The translations under genes and the position numbers were made by a program. Positions 35,462-45,152 of a stretch of DNA of 64,000 nt are shown piece after piece; the first letter of the stretch is position 1, and every line of letters begins with the position of its first letter. The DNA lies in assembly GCA_017525605.1 (NCBI GenBank), contig JAFXSM010000036.1:87580-151579 (forward strand), given 5' to 3'. This DNA is from Treponema sp. GTDB lineage: Bacteria; Spirochaetota; Spirochaetia; Treponematales; Treponemataceae. The notes below the pieces were generated by a model. That model did no database searches and had not been told where the DNA came from. It saw nothing but the letters and a program-made list of their open reading frames with translations.

Positions 35462-37924
35462 TTATTTATTCGTTATACAGAACGAAAGGACGAATTTCCA
35501 CTTGTTGTTCCACTCAACGCTTCCGTCTGAAACCCTGAACGTATTCGCAAAAAGAATTCTGAGAGGGAACTGCGGAATTGTGAATCTGAGTCCAGGACCT
35601 GTACTGAAATAGAAGTCTTCAATAGAAAGGTCGTTGAACAATTCGCTCGGCTCGTCCTTTATGACGGCAGCGTCACCGAACCAGTCGAACGCGAGGATTC
35701 TTGCCACGAGCGGCATACGAAGCTCAAGGTTCGTGCTCCACATCGCTTTTCCGCGAACGTCGTTGTAAATGCTGGTCCAACCACGTCCGCTGAACATTCC
35801 GTCAACATACAGCTTACTCGTGTCTCCGATTCCAGTGTCGAAAGCAGGGAACAGGAACGAAAGCCCAGTGTATCCCGCAAGAACGACCTTGAAGTTCCAG
35901 GACTCCGTAACAGGAAGATCAACGAGTGTGAAATATTTTTCAAGCTTCGTGTCGGTCCTCAAGAAATACTCCGACTCAATCGGCGTAAGTCCGTACCAGG
36001 TAACTCTCTCGCTGAAGAACCAGCCTTTTGAAGGGTCGTAGTTGATATTTCTTCCGTCCATTGAGAACGAGGCCCAAACGGAATTCTGCCATCCCCAGTT
36101 ATTTGCGTATTCGCTGACGGAAGTGTCGAGCGGAATCCACAAATCAGAATCGTAAATGTTATTTTTCAAGCTGCCTGTAATTCCGGCAGCTGTTGAGATG
36201 ATTGCGAAGTCAGGTGTCCAGCGGCGGCCGAGAGAGAATCCGAGCGACCACTTCCACTGCTCGTAATCCATGTAATACGAATCGTCATCGACAGAACCGT
36301 TCTCGTCAACAGAAAGACGGAGCGTATTGATATTCGAATGTGAGAAGCTAGTGCTGACGGACGCGCTCACAGGAAGACCGAAAAGCCAGTTCTCCGAAAG
36401 GCTCATGCTGACAGACTGAGAGGAAGTCGCGATTGAAGTTGAAACTGCAAGAGATTTTCCCGTTCCGCGAAGGTTCGAGTCCTGCCATTTCGCGAACAAT
36501 GCGAACGGAAGGTCATCCGGGTCAGAAACGCCCGAGAATGTGACACCGAATTCGATTGAAGTTGTTGACTGCTCCTCGACAGTGAAAAGAAGGTTCACGA
36601 GATTTTCCTCGGAACCTGCAACGTATGACAGAGTGACGGCACTGAAAAACTGCAAATTCTGCAAATTCCTCATCGCGTTCTCGATTTTCGCCTTAGAGAA
36701 AATGTCGCCCTCGTCAATCGGAATTTCGCGGCGGATTACATAATCCTTCGTCTTTGAATTTCCGCGGATTGAGATTGACTCAAAGTGGCTTCTGACGTTC
36801 TCGCCGATTTTAAGCGTGAAGAAAACGGTCTTCTCCTCCGCATCCTTTGCGATAAGAGGCTCAAAGCTGTTCGAGGTGTAGCCGTTCTCATAGTACAAGT
36901 CCGCAATCGAAGCGAAACTTCCCATGACCTTCGTCTGGCTGAAAACGTCGCCCGGCTTTATCTTCATCAGCGAATTGAGCCTTTCGTCGTCGAAAATCTG
37001 GTTTCCGACAAATTCAACGCCAGTGTATTTGTACTGATTTCCTTCCTGTATATAGAAGGTAATCGTCATCTCATCCCTGTTCTTCTTCTCGTTCACGGTG
37101 ATTTCTTTTCCGACGTTCAGGACAGTCGCGTCCATGTAGCCGCCGTCCATGTAGAACTGCTGAATCGCAAGTTTGTCGGCTTCGAGAGTGGAATCCTGAT
37201 ACGCGCCTTTCGAAATCACGCCGAGCTTGCTCACCTTCTTGAGCTTAATCTGCTTTCTCAAAGATTTTTCCGAGTAGATTTTGTTTCCTGAAAATTTGAT
37301 TTCTGAAATGACGGTAGAGCGGCCTTCATCGACGACAAAAGAAACCTCAACGCCCTTTTCGGTGTCCTTGAACGAAGACGAGACCTTCACGTTCGTAAAG
37401 CCCTTCCCGATGTAGAGGGTGCGGATCGCGCGCTCGTCAGCAAGGAGCTTGTCGCTGATGAAAATGTCCTTTTCTTTTACGGAAATCGCATCTTTCAGCT
37501 CGGCAGTCCTCACCTGATTGTTGCCCTGAAAAGTGATTCTTCTTACGGCAGGCTTTTCCTTCACCGTAAAGACGATTGCGATTGTGTTTTTCTTTGAGTC
37601 TCCCGGAAGAGCCTGCGGCTCAACGTCGTCAAAAAGCTCAAGGGCGTAGATTCTGTCAACCAAATCCGAGAAAACATCGTCGGAAAATCTTTTTCCGATG
37701 TAGCTGTTTGTAATTCCGTCCAAATCTTTTTTATCAGTATTGACGAGACCTTTGAATGAAACAGATTTTATCAGCTTTCCGTAGAACCAGTCTGAATCCG
37801 ATTCGCTAGAAGCCGCAGTCTCGGACTGGGCAGAAACGAGAGCCGGCGAAAGGAACGAAGCTGAACAAGCAAAGGCAAATGACAAAAGCAAGCGTCCAAA
37901 TGATTTTCTGCAAAAGACTTTCAT
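35462..37924 (-). CDS. bamA: Outer-membrane assembly factor BamA (Omp85)
   Basis: An 820-residue essential outer-membrane insertase. The start is taken at ATG 37924 (MKVFCRKSFGRLLLSFAFAC, signal peptide). Five POTRA domains fill about residues 50-430 (for example SVSFKGLVNTDKKDL, ITFQGNNQVRTAELKD, IKFSGNKIYSEKSLR, VEFVGNQIFDDERL, ISIRGNSKTKDYVI). The 16-strand barrel follows, with the conserved GRGWTSIYNDVRGKAMWS in the region of the VRGF/Y-type lid-lock loop. It is flanked by skp and tamB, forming an outer-membrane biogenesis block. Confidence 0.96.
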   Translation of the reverse strand: MKVFCRKSFGRLLLSFAFACSASFLSPALVSAQSETAASSESDSDWFYGKLIKSVSFKGLVNTDKKDLDGITNSYIGKRFSDDVFSDLVDRIYALELFDDVEPQALPGDSKKNTIAIVFTVKEKPAVRRITFQGNNQVRTAELKDAISVKEKDIFISDKLLADERAIRTLYIGKGFTNVKVSSSFKDTEKGVEVSFVVDEGRSTVISEIKFSGNKIYSEKSLRKQIKLKKVSKLGVISKGAYQDSTLEADKLAIQQFYMDGGYMDATVLNVGKEITVNEKKNRDEMTITFYIQEGNQYKYTGVEFVGNQIFDDERLNSLMKIKPGDVFSQTKVMGSFASIADLYYENGYTSNSFEPLIAKDAEEKTVFFTLKIGENVRSHFESISIRGNSKTKDYVIRREIPIDEGDIFSKAKIENAMRNLQNLQFFSAVTLSYVAGSEENLVNLLFTVEEQSTTSIEFGVTFSGVSDPDDLPFALFAKWQDSNLRGTGKSLAVSTSIATSSQSVSMSLSENWLFGLPVSASVSTSFSHSNINTLRLSVDENGSVDDDSYYMDYEQWKWSLGFSLGRRWTPDFAIISTAAGITGSLKNNIYDSDLWIPLDTSVSEYANNWGWQNSVWASFSMDGRNINYDPSKGWFFSERVTWYGLTPIESEYFLRTDTKLEKYFTLVDLPVTESWNFKVVLAGYTGLSFLFPAFDTGIGDTSKLYVDGMFSGRGWTSIYNDVRGKAMWSTNLELRMPLVARILAFDWFGDAAVIKDEPSELFNDLSIEDFYFSTGPGLRFTIPQFPLRILFANTFRVSDGSVEWNNKWKFVLSFCITNK

Positions 37925-37948
37925 AAAAAAGTGAAACTCCAAGTATTT

Positions 37949-40900
37949 TTAAAATGAGTGTTTCCATGATAATGTGATTGATGTGGAAGGGACCCAGAGG
38001 TTCTGCTGGACTGCGTTGAGGTCAGGAGCGACACCCAAGCGGATATTGACGAAAGGAGATGCCATCTCGAATCCGAGTTCAGGCTGAAAAACCAATCCGT
38101 TTATTGAATTGGAATTGTCAATCAGCGTTTCGTCGTAAACCCAGTGGAACATGGCATCGACATAAATCGCACTGCCAAAGTACTTACCGATGTAAACAGT
38201 AGAGTTGTCGAAAAAGTTACCGAACGTAATCTGACTGCTGTCCGATTTATTCGCAGTGCTATCCGACCTTGTAGTCCCTTGTTTTAGGGTATTCTGAAGC
38301 ACATTGGTACGAACAGAGAATATATCAAAATTGCACAGTTCCCGCAATGTGTTTTCGATTTTGCGCATGACGGTCGCCTGCATGAGATAGTCTCCGCCAG
38401 CCATCATGAACGAGCCGATATTCTCGGAATCCGCAGTAACAACCTGACCGAGAAGAGTCATGATTTCAAGCTCGGATTTCGCAGGAGTCGAATAGAATGT
38501 CGGGGTGAACTGGCTCAGAAGCTGGTTCTGCGCCGAAAGCGTAATCGTGAGCCTGTTGCCGTCGGTGTCGCGCTCGCGCGTCTCAGCGAGAATCGTGATG
38601 CGAGGGTCGAGAGCGTTCTGTGACTCGCTGAAGACAATCCGGCCTTCCTTCATGTAAAAGTTCCTGTTCAGCCACATGACTTCCCCTCCGTGAAGCGAAA
38701 CATCGCCGTCCAAAGCAAGGTCACCGGACGAAGAATCCATGTACACGGACAAAGCCGTGTTCGGCGTTATGAGACCTCGGAGGAGCGGATTGAAAAGAAT
38801 CTGGACGTTGTTGCCGACCGTGAAGTTCAAATCGGCGGTGACATTGAGCGGAGTCCCCTCTGACTGAACTTCTTCCTGCTCGGAATTTTTGGCAGCGATA
38901 TTCCTGATGCTCTCAGGAATCATCATCAGAAGCCCCTCAAGTGAAATCTGGTTCTGCAACTCGCTTATGACAAGCTCTATGTCTGCATTCGAGACCGTGA
39001 CATCGCCTTTTACCGCAAGCGAATCAGGGAACGTGAACGACAAATCGAGGTTGGCAAGAGCGTCGCCTTTCGCGTGGATGAGCGGAATCGTCAGGTCGAG
39101 CGGGATTCCTTTTTTTCCGATTGTGGAAAGTCGGAAGAGAACGTTGTCGATTGACCACCTGTCGAAAATCACGTCCGCGCTTGCCATGAACTTTGACTCG
39201 CCACAAGTGCACACAGTGTCCAACAGGCTGATTCCGTCCGCACCCGCAGAGACAAGGACGTTGCCGGCTTTTATGATTTCATTCGTCACAACCGGAAGTC
39301 TCAGCGAAAAATCCTCGATATCGACGAATCCTGAAAATTCCGGGTCTGTCGTCCGCCCCGCAATACGCACGTTTCCGTCGAGATGTCCGGACGGGAACGA
39401 GACGAGCGGAATCGTGATTACAGAGCAAATCTTCTGCAAATCCGCGCTCAAATCTTTTATGTAGATTTCCATGTCGCCGTCTTTTATCGAGCCTTCCGCA
39501 TTGAACGAGAGCGTGTTGTTCTCGCCAGTCCGCGCCACAAAGCCAGAATCACTAATCGACGCGGTGAATCCTTTCGGGTTGTCGGTGGAAATGTCGAACT
39601 GCCCAGGAATGTGGACAATGTTGAACACGAAAGGCATCGGCTTCTCGAAAATCGTTCCGACAGCACCGGAAGACTTCACGGAGACAGCGAAAAATTCAGG
39701 AACCTTGAAAAGGCTGTCGTCGTCCTTATCGACCGCACTGTTGAATGTGAACGACAGCGGGGAGCTGATGTCGATGCCGGCAACCGAGACAAACGCATCC
39801 GCGCTCGCGCTTCCGATGAAGTTGTTCGTGTCGAACTGCGCGTTGAAATCAGCGATTTTTAGGAACGCGAACGAAAGGTTCAAATCGGAGACCTCAAGAT
39901 TGTCGTTCTCGAGAATCAGATAGCCTGACGCATCGAGCGGATAGCCCGAAAGCGAAAGCGAGATTTTGCTCAAGTCGATTGAAACATACGGGTCGGCAAT
40001 CGTTCCGGTCGCATTCAAATCCGCATTTATGACGTTCGAGACATCCTGATTCTTGAGGAAACGCGACGCAGGGAAAGAATTCAGAGAAACCTGAAGAGAA
40101 AGATAGAAATCGTTCAGAAGAGCATCGACAGAGAAAGGACGCTTGTGAGGGTTCGACACCTCCGCATAAACTGAAAGCTTCTCTTTTGAGACAGGACTCT
40201 GCCCCGCAAGCTCCGCAACCGCATTGCTGAAAATTCCGTCACTGAAATTCCACCTGAAGCTTCCGCCCAAATCAAGCTCGGAATTCAAATCCGTATAAGT
40301 GAGCGCGTTGAAAACGAAATTGTCGCCGGAAAGCTCGCCCGAAAAAGAAATCTTCGGGTCAATCGAAATCGCATTCGTAAGCTCGCTAGCCTCGAACCGG
40401 GCGACAGACATATTCAGCCCGTCGTCCTTCGAATACGAGAAAGTTGACATAGTTGAAAGCGAGAAAACATATTTTTCGAGCGACAACGGAAGATTCGCGA
40501 ACTGGAAAAATCCGCTTATACCGTCCGAGAGGCTGATCATCGAGTCGAAACCGTAATTGCCGGAAACTGAAATCCATTCGGGCGTGATGTTTCCGTAAAA
40601 GCTGTACGGCATGGAATTCAATGCGAACTGCGTGTCGAAAAGAATGTTGTCGAACCCGTTCTCGAAAGACGCGGATGCCGAGCCGTGAACGGAGAGAGAA
40701 TCGTACTGAAGGTTGAAATTGCTGATTTGCGCATTCTGGTTCGAGCCGTCGAGCGCGAACGTGAGAATCTGGTTGTCGCTTTCGGTGTTCGCGACGAAGC
40801 CGTAAGGAACATTGTACGAGAACGAATTCAAATCCGTCGAGAAATAAATCTCGCTTGACATGACGAAAGGGCTCAGAGATTCCTGCGCTGAATGGATGCT

Positions 40901-42451
40901 CTCGGCAGTGCTTTGCGGAAGGAAAACTGCAGCGCACTCCGCGATGCTGTCGATGAACAAATCCGAAAGGTACGCGCGCGCCTGAATGTAATTGTTCTTG
41001 CCCATCATGTAGCTGCCGTCAACCTCGACTTTTCCGACACCATATTCCGAATGAGAATAATCCATGAACTGACCCGAAAAATCGACTGAGGATTTTCCAG
41101 GAAGAACGGAAAGGTTCACGTCGGTGAGAAGGCGCGAGCCGAGCACAATCTGCGGAACATACGAATTGAATCCGTTCTGGAAAGGCTCAAGATAGATTGT
41201 GTCTGCCGCGACAATGTTCCCGTTGCTCAGGAAAAAATAATCGAGGCTCAATATTCCGAACGGCTGGAGTTTTTTTATGTCGAAATTGCCCGAATACGAC
41301 GCGCTTACGGTGTCGTTCGAGACAGCAAGACGCTTGAAGCGGACTTTCTCCTCGGTTCCGTCCGACTTGCAGACGACCTTCATCCTTTCGCCGAGAAGGG
41401 CTTCGGTGAGATTCACAGAAATGTCAGTCTTGTAAGCGACTTTGAGAGAATCGACATTGAAATCGGCAGATGCGTTTCCGCTCAATGTGGAGTCTGAAAT
41501 CTTCTGCAGGATATCGTTCTTGCGGTTCACGATAAGAAGCCTGAACGGGTCGAAATTCTCCGCGCTGATGTCCGCGTGCAAGTCGTGCGAACCGACATCG
41601 AATTCAGCGAACATATTGAACGGAAATGCGGTGCGCATCGTCCTGAACTGCAATTTCCCGTCGCTGAAATTCACGAGAGCGTCAAGCCGCGAGACTGAAT
41701 AATCCGCGCCGCCCACGTTCGAAAGCTTGACAGTGGCCGAGCTTCCGTTGAACGAAGGAAGAATTTTTCCCGTGACATCGAAAGACGCAGCCGACACTGC
41801 CCTTTCCTTTCCGATTTTCAAAAGGTCGGTTCGGAAAGTTGCATTTCCGCTTGCAGAAAAACCCATCTCGCCGCTCGAAAAATCGAATCCGTTCAGGTCA
41901 AGACGCTTCAGCTTCGCAAGCAAATCGTTCGACTCGTCAGAATAATGAAGCGTCACGTCCTTCACGACGACATCGAACGGAAGGTTCAGATTCTTAAGCG
42001 CAAAGCCGCCGCCGGAATCGCCAGAGCTCATCTTCTCCACAAGGGAAAGGATTTTCTCGACAGGCCCGTTGTCCTTCACAGCATCGTAATCGATTACGAC
42101 ACCGCTTATCGTAAGAACATCGAGCGCGTCGAGAGGATTTTCGGAACTGAATTTCTGCGGGTCGTATGAAAGAAGCGCGCTTCGTATCGAGACAAGGCGT
42201 TTCCCCGACGCAACGTCGAAAATCTCGATTCCGCTCATATCGACGTTCGAGAAAATCGAAGGGGAAAGAGATTTGTATGAAAGGCGAAGCCCCGTAGCGT
42301 CGTTGAATACTTTCGAATACTTAAGTTCAATTTCAGAAATAAAACTTGTCATCGAAACATAAATCGGGCGCACGACAAAGCTTGAGAAAACTAGAAGGAT
42401 GATAAAAATGACCACGCTCAGAACGAGGCGGATAATCCTATTCCTATTCAC
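37949..42451 (-). CDS. tamB: TamB-like translocation/lipid-transport protein (DUF490)
   Basis: A 1500-residue inner-membrane-anchored periplasmic protein. One N-terminal TM (about residues 8-30) precedes a very long beta-taco-type body with repeated short strands. The C-terminal DUF490/TamB domain has VTADLNFTVGNNVQILFNP, LRGLITPNTALSVY, DGDVSLHGGEVMWLNRNFY and LEIMTLLGQVVTADSENIG. TamB works with an Omp85 protein in outer-membrane protein assembly and, as an AsmA-like bridge, in lipid transport. Placement directly before bamA (24 bases) fits bacteria lacking TamA, where BamA is the likely partner. The start is GTG at 42451. Confidence 0.9.
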   Translation of the reverse strand: MNRNRIIRLVLSVVIFIILLVFSSFVVRPIYVSMTSFISEIELKYSKVFNDATGLRLSYKSLSPSIFSNVDMSGIEIFDVASGKRLVSIRSALLSYDPQKFSSENPLDALDVLTISGVVIDYDAVKDNGPVEKILSLVEKMSSGDSGGGFALKNLNLPFDVVVKDVTLHYSDESNDLLAKLKRLDLNGFDFSSGEMGFSASGNATFRTDLLKIGKERAVSAASFDVTGKILPSFNGSSATVKLSNVGGADYSVSRLDALVNFSDGKLQFRTMRTAFPFNMFAEFDVGSHDLHADISAENFDPFRLLIVNRKNDILQKISDSTLSGNASADFNVDSLKVAYKTDISVNLTEALLGERMKVVCKSDGTEEKVRFKRLAVSNDTVSASYSGNFDIKKLQPFGILSLDYFFLSNGNIVAADTIYLEPFQNGFNSYVPQIVLGSRLLTDVNLSVLPGKSSVDFSGQFMDYSHSEYGVGKVEVDGSYMMGKNNYIQARAYLSDLFIDSIAECAAVFLPQSTAESIHSAQESLSPFVMSSEIYFSTDLNSFSYNVPYGFVANTESDNQILTFALDGSNQNAQISNFNLQYDSLSVHGSASASFENGFDNILFDTQFALNSMPYSFYGNITPEWISVSGNYGFDSMISLSDGISGFFQFANLPLSLEKYVFSLSTMSTFSYSKDDGLNMSVARFEASELTNAISIDPKISFSGELSGDNFVFNALTYTDLNSELDLGGSFRWNFSDGIFSNAVAELAGQSPVSKEKLSVYAEVSNPHKRPFSVDALLNDFYLSLQVSLNSFPASRFLKNQDVSNVINADLNATGTIADPYVSIDLSKISLSLSGYPLDASGYLILENDNLEVSDLNLSFAFLKIADFNAQFDTNNFIGSASADAFVSVAGIDISSPLSFTFNSAVDKDDDSLFKVPEFFAVSVKSSGAVGTIFEKPMPFVFNIVHIPGQFDISTDNPKGFTASISDSGFVARTGENNTLSFNAEGSIKDGDMEIYIKDLSADLQKICSVITIPLVSFPSGHLDGNVRIAGRTTDPEFSGFVDIEDFSLRLPVVTNEIIKAGNVLVSAGADGISLLDTVCTCGESKFMASADVIFDRWSIDNVLFRLSTIGKKGIPLDLTIPLIHAKGDALANLDLSFTFPDSLAVKGDVTVSNADIELVISELQNQISLEGLLMMIPESIRNIAAKNSEQEEVQSEGTPLNVTADLNFTVGNNVQILFNPLLRGLITPNTALSVYMDSSSGDLALDGDVSLHGGEVMWLNRNFYMKEGRIVFSESQNALDPRITILAETRERDTDGNRLTITLSAQNQLLSQFTPTFYSTPAKSELEIMTLLGQVVTADSENIGSFMMAGGDYLMQATVMRKIENTLRELCNFDIFSVRTNVLQNTLKQGTTRSDSTANKSDSSQITFGNFFDNSTVYIGKYFGSAIYVDAMFHWVYDETLIDNSNSINGLVFQPELGFEMASPFVNIRLGVAPDLNAVQQNLWVPSTSITLSWKHSF

Positions 42452-42586
42452 GACGACTTACCGAAAACACATCGACCCCACAATGCCCGAAAAGATAAAA
42501 ATATACCATTTTTGGTGAAATTCATATATTCTTTACTTTCTAGACAACAGACAAATCTTTTGAAAATAAAAAATCGGGGTCAGAAA

Positions 42587-43219
42587 ATGATACTTAAAAA
42601 CTTCGTTGTTTTTGAAGGAATAGACGGCGCAGGCACATCGACGCAAATCGGCATCCTGCAAAATTCGTCCTTTGCGGAAAAGTTCTTCTTCACGGCAGAA
42701 CCGACAAACGGAGAGACAGGAAAATTCTTACGGAAAATACTCAAAGGCGACATAAAGCTCGATCCGAGAACGTCGGCATATCTTTTTGCCGCAGACAGAG
42801 CCGAGCACCTCTGGGGAACTTCGGGAACAAACTGCGGAATCGAAAAGCAGTGCGAAGACGGAAAAATTGCGGTGAGCGACCGATATTTTTTTTCGAGCCT
42901 CGCATACCAGAGCGTCACCTGCGGAGAGGAGCTTCCGAGAGATTTGCAGAAGCCGTTCCCGCTGCCTGAAATCCTCTTCTTCTTCGAGATTACGCCCGAG
43001 ACTGCGCTTTCAAGAATCGAAGGCAGGGGGGAAGCGAAGGAAATCTACGAGAAGATTGACTTTCTGAAAGCGACGGAAGAGCGTTACGAGAAAGTCGTTT
43101 CCGAATACGAAAACGCAAAAACGGAAATGAGAATCGTCAGAATCGACGCGACGAAGACGAAAGAGGAAGTCGCGAAAATCATAATGAAGGCTCTTGAGCC
43201 GTTGCTCAACAGGGCTTAG
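42587..43219 (+). CDS. tmk: Thymidylate kinase with atypical P-loop
   Basis: Phosphorylates dTMP to dTDP. ATG 42587 (MILKNFVVFEGIDGAG) is chosen because GGGG is six bases upstream; the longer frame before it is not family-like. It has 210 residues, usual for the family. The TMPK features SDRYFFSSLAYQS and EGRGEAKEIYEKIDFL are present. The P-loop reads GIDGAGTST (residues 11-19), with Thr where the Walker A lysine normally is. It starts a plus-strand run with the secreted protein, aroB and the desulfurase, and is divergent from tamB. Confidence 0.92.
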   Translation: MILKNFVVFEGIDGAGTSTQIGILQNSSFAEKFFFTAEPTNGETGKFLRKILKGDIKLDPRTSAYLFAADRAEHLWGTSGTNCGIEKQCEDGKIAVSDRYFFSSLAYQSVTCGEELPRDLQKPFPLPEILFFFEITPETALSRIEGRGEAKEIYEKIDFLKATEERYEKVVSEYENAKTEMRIVRIDATKTKEEVAKIIMKALEPLLNRA

Positions 43220-43257
43220 AACTTCAATTTCAGAAAATCAACAGCGAGGAGAAAAAA

Positions 43258-43878
43258 ATGAAGATGAGGCATCTGCTAGTACCAATCTTTGCACTGGCGT
43301 TTTTCATGTTCGTGCCGGCAAAGTCCAGCGCATACATGGTCAAATACAAGGAAGACTACTACAAGCTCTTCCACGTCCACTACCAGCAGTTCCCCGACGA
43401 CTGCATGGAAAACATCTACTGGCTTGAGAAGGCGGTGGAGGCAGATTTCGCGAACCCCTTGTACGCAAACGCAAAAATCGAGACGGAAAAAGATTGGGAG
43501 AAATACAAATTCCTTTTCCAGATGCACATCAACCTCAAGCTGATTGAGCAGCACCAGCGGCTCGGAAGAATCTACGACAAGCAGGTCGCGCATTTTTACG
43601 ACGCGCCGTGGAAAGACGCATACGTCGAGAACCTGAAAAAAGCACTCTCATGCTATCAGGCAGGATTGTACTACTGGACGGAAGCGAAACTTTGGGCGGA
43701 GAAAGCGAACGTGAACAAATTCCGCTTCCTTTTCCTGACAGACATCCAGAACTGGGAGGACGAAAGGGAAAGAATCGCGAACGGAAGCCTGAACTACGAG
43801 AAGATACTGAACAGGGACATCGAACGCGTGCAGAAAGTGATAGCGGATTTCGAATCAATGAAGAGCAAGGAGTACTAA
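43258..43878 (+). CDS. Secreted helical protein, unknown function
   Basis: A 206-residue protein with a signal peptide (LVPIFALAFFMFVPAKSSA) and an all-helical mature part rich in aromatic residues and Lys/Glu. Motifs such as YKLFHVHYQQFPDDC, EKDWEKYKFLFQMHINLKLI and ALSCYQAGLYYWTEAKLW suggest a TPR-like helical repeat without a clear consensus. GAGGAG lies upstream of the ATG. It is tightly placed: 38 bases after tmk and directly abutting aroB, whose ATG follows its stop. I do not recognise it; a periplasmic role is inferred from the signal peptide. Confidence 0.75.
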   Translation: MKMRHLLVPIFALAFFMFVPAKSSAYMVKYKEDYYKLFHVHYQQFPDDCMENIYWLEKAVEADFANPLYANAKIETEKDWEKYKFLFQMHINLKLIEQHQRLGRIYDKQVAHFYDAPWKDAYVENLKKALSCYQAGLYYWTEAKLWAEKANVNKFRFLFLTDIQNWEDERERIANGSLNYEKILNRDIERVQKVIADFESMKSKEY

Positions 43879-45108
43879 ATGAATTACGACGAGAAAATAA
43901 TACAATACCCGCCAGTCCACCCGGGAACGGACAGGACATTCATCCGTTTTTATCAGGGCTCGCCTGACATGAAAGAGATTTTTCTTGGCGACGACGAAGG
44001 AAAGCCGCAGAGAATATTCGTGACGGACACGACAGTCGCAGGGCTTTGCACAATGAAAGATTTCATCGCGGAATTCAGAAGCGCAAACTACGCGAAACTC
44101 GACGCAAACGAAGTCAAAATCGCAATCGAAACTTCGGGAAACAAGAAAGGAGTGCGCGGATTCAGACCGAATTCGAAAGACGTGCTTCTGATTCTCGGTT
44201 CTGGCGAGCCGTACAAGACAATCGAAAGCGTCCTTGAGATAGTGAAAGCCGCCCTCGACGCTGACGGGCAGCGTTCGACAGTGTTCGTCGGAATCGGCGG
44301 CGGAGTGATAACAGACATGACGGCGTTCGCGGCATCAATCTTCAAGCGCGGCGCACACTGCGAGCTTGTCCCGACCACGCTATTGTCGATGGTCGATGCG
44401 GCTGTGGGCGGAAAAACCGGCTGCGACTTCGACGAATACAAGAACATGATCGGAACATTCTTCCCGGCACAGAAAATCCACATCTGCCCGGCGTTCATCA
44501 ATTCGCTTTCGCAGACTGAATACCGTTCGGGGCTTGCGGAAGTCGTCAAAACCGCGCTCCTCTACTCAAAGGAACTTTTCGAAAAGCTCGAAAACGCACC
44601 GGAAATACTGAACGGCAGGGAAAAAGCGAAATTCACGCCGCTCATCGAAGAGATGATCCGAATCTGCGTGAGCGCGAAGGCGAATGTCGTGGAGCAGGAC
44701 CTTACGGAGAAAAACATCAGGATGCACCTGAACCTCGGGCACACGTTCGGCCACGCGCTTGAGACGAAGGCAGGACTGGGCGCGGTCCCGCACGGCGACG
44801 GCGTTGCATGGGGAATGGCGCGTGCCGCAGACCTCGCAAAAGAAATCGGGCTTTGCACGTCGGAATACTCCGAGAGGGTCAAGAAGATGCTCAAGTCATT
44901 CACTTGGGACACAGAGCCGGTTCACCCTGCCATGAAAAAGCATTACGACTCCGACGAGGAAATCGCAAAGGCACTTTTCGGCGCGATGAAAAAGGACAAG
45001 AAGAATTCTTCAAGCAAAGTCCGCTTCGTACTGCAAGAAGACATCGGAAAGACAGTCGTTACGGAAGTTGACGAAGAATCAGTTCTGAAAGTTCTGCTGG
45101 AAAAATAG
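43879..45108 (+). CDS. aroB: 3-dehydroquinate synthase
   Basis: Second step of the shikimate pathway: converts DAHP to 3-dehydroquinate using NAD and zinc. It has 409 residues, longer than the usual 360 or so because of N-terminal and middle additions. Family motifs: VGIGGGVITDMTAFAAS, VPTTLLSMVDAAVGGKTG, LNLGHTFGHALE with zinc-binding His residues, and VPHGDGVAWGM. The ATG follows the previous stop directly, with GGAG inside the end of that gene, so translation is coupled. The other aro genes are not in the window. Confidence 0.96.
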   Translation: MNYDEKIIQYPPVHPGTDRTFIRFYQGSPDMKEIFLGDDEGKPQRIFVTDTTVAGLCTMKDFIAEFRSANYAKLDANEVKIAIETSGNKKGVRGFRPNSKDVLLILGSGEPYKTIESVLEIVKAALDADGQRSTVFVGIGGGVITDMTAFAASIFKRGAHCELVPTTLLSMVDAAVGGKTGCDFDEYKNMIGTFFPAQKIHICPAFINSLSQTEYRSGLAEVVKTALLYSKELFEKLENAPEILNGREKAKFTPLIEEMIRICVSAKANVVEQDLTEKNIRMHLNLGHTFGHALETKAGLGAVPHGDGVAWGMARAADLAKEIGLCTSEYSERVKKMLKSFTWDTEPVHPAMKKHYDSDEEIAKALFGAMKKDKKNSSSKVRFVLQEDIGKTVVTEVDEESVLKVLLEK

Positions 45109-45152
45109 ATTAAAAAATTCACTCAGAGATAATAGAGATAAAGAGAAAAGAA

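Noticed and set aside
42512..42586. N-terminal extension of thymidylate kinase (25 codons upstream)
   Set aside because: The extension is not family-like and a good ribosome site precedes the internal ATG at 42587.
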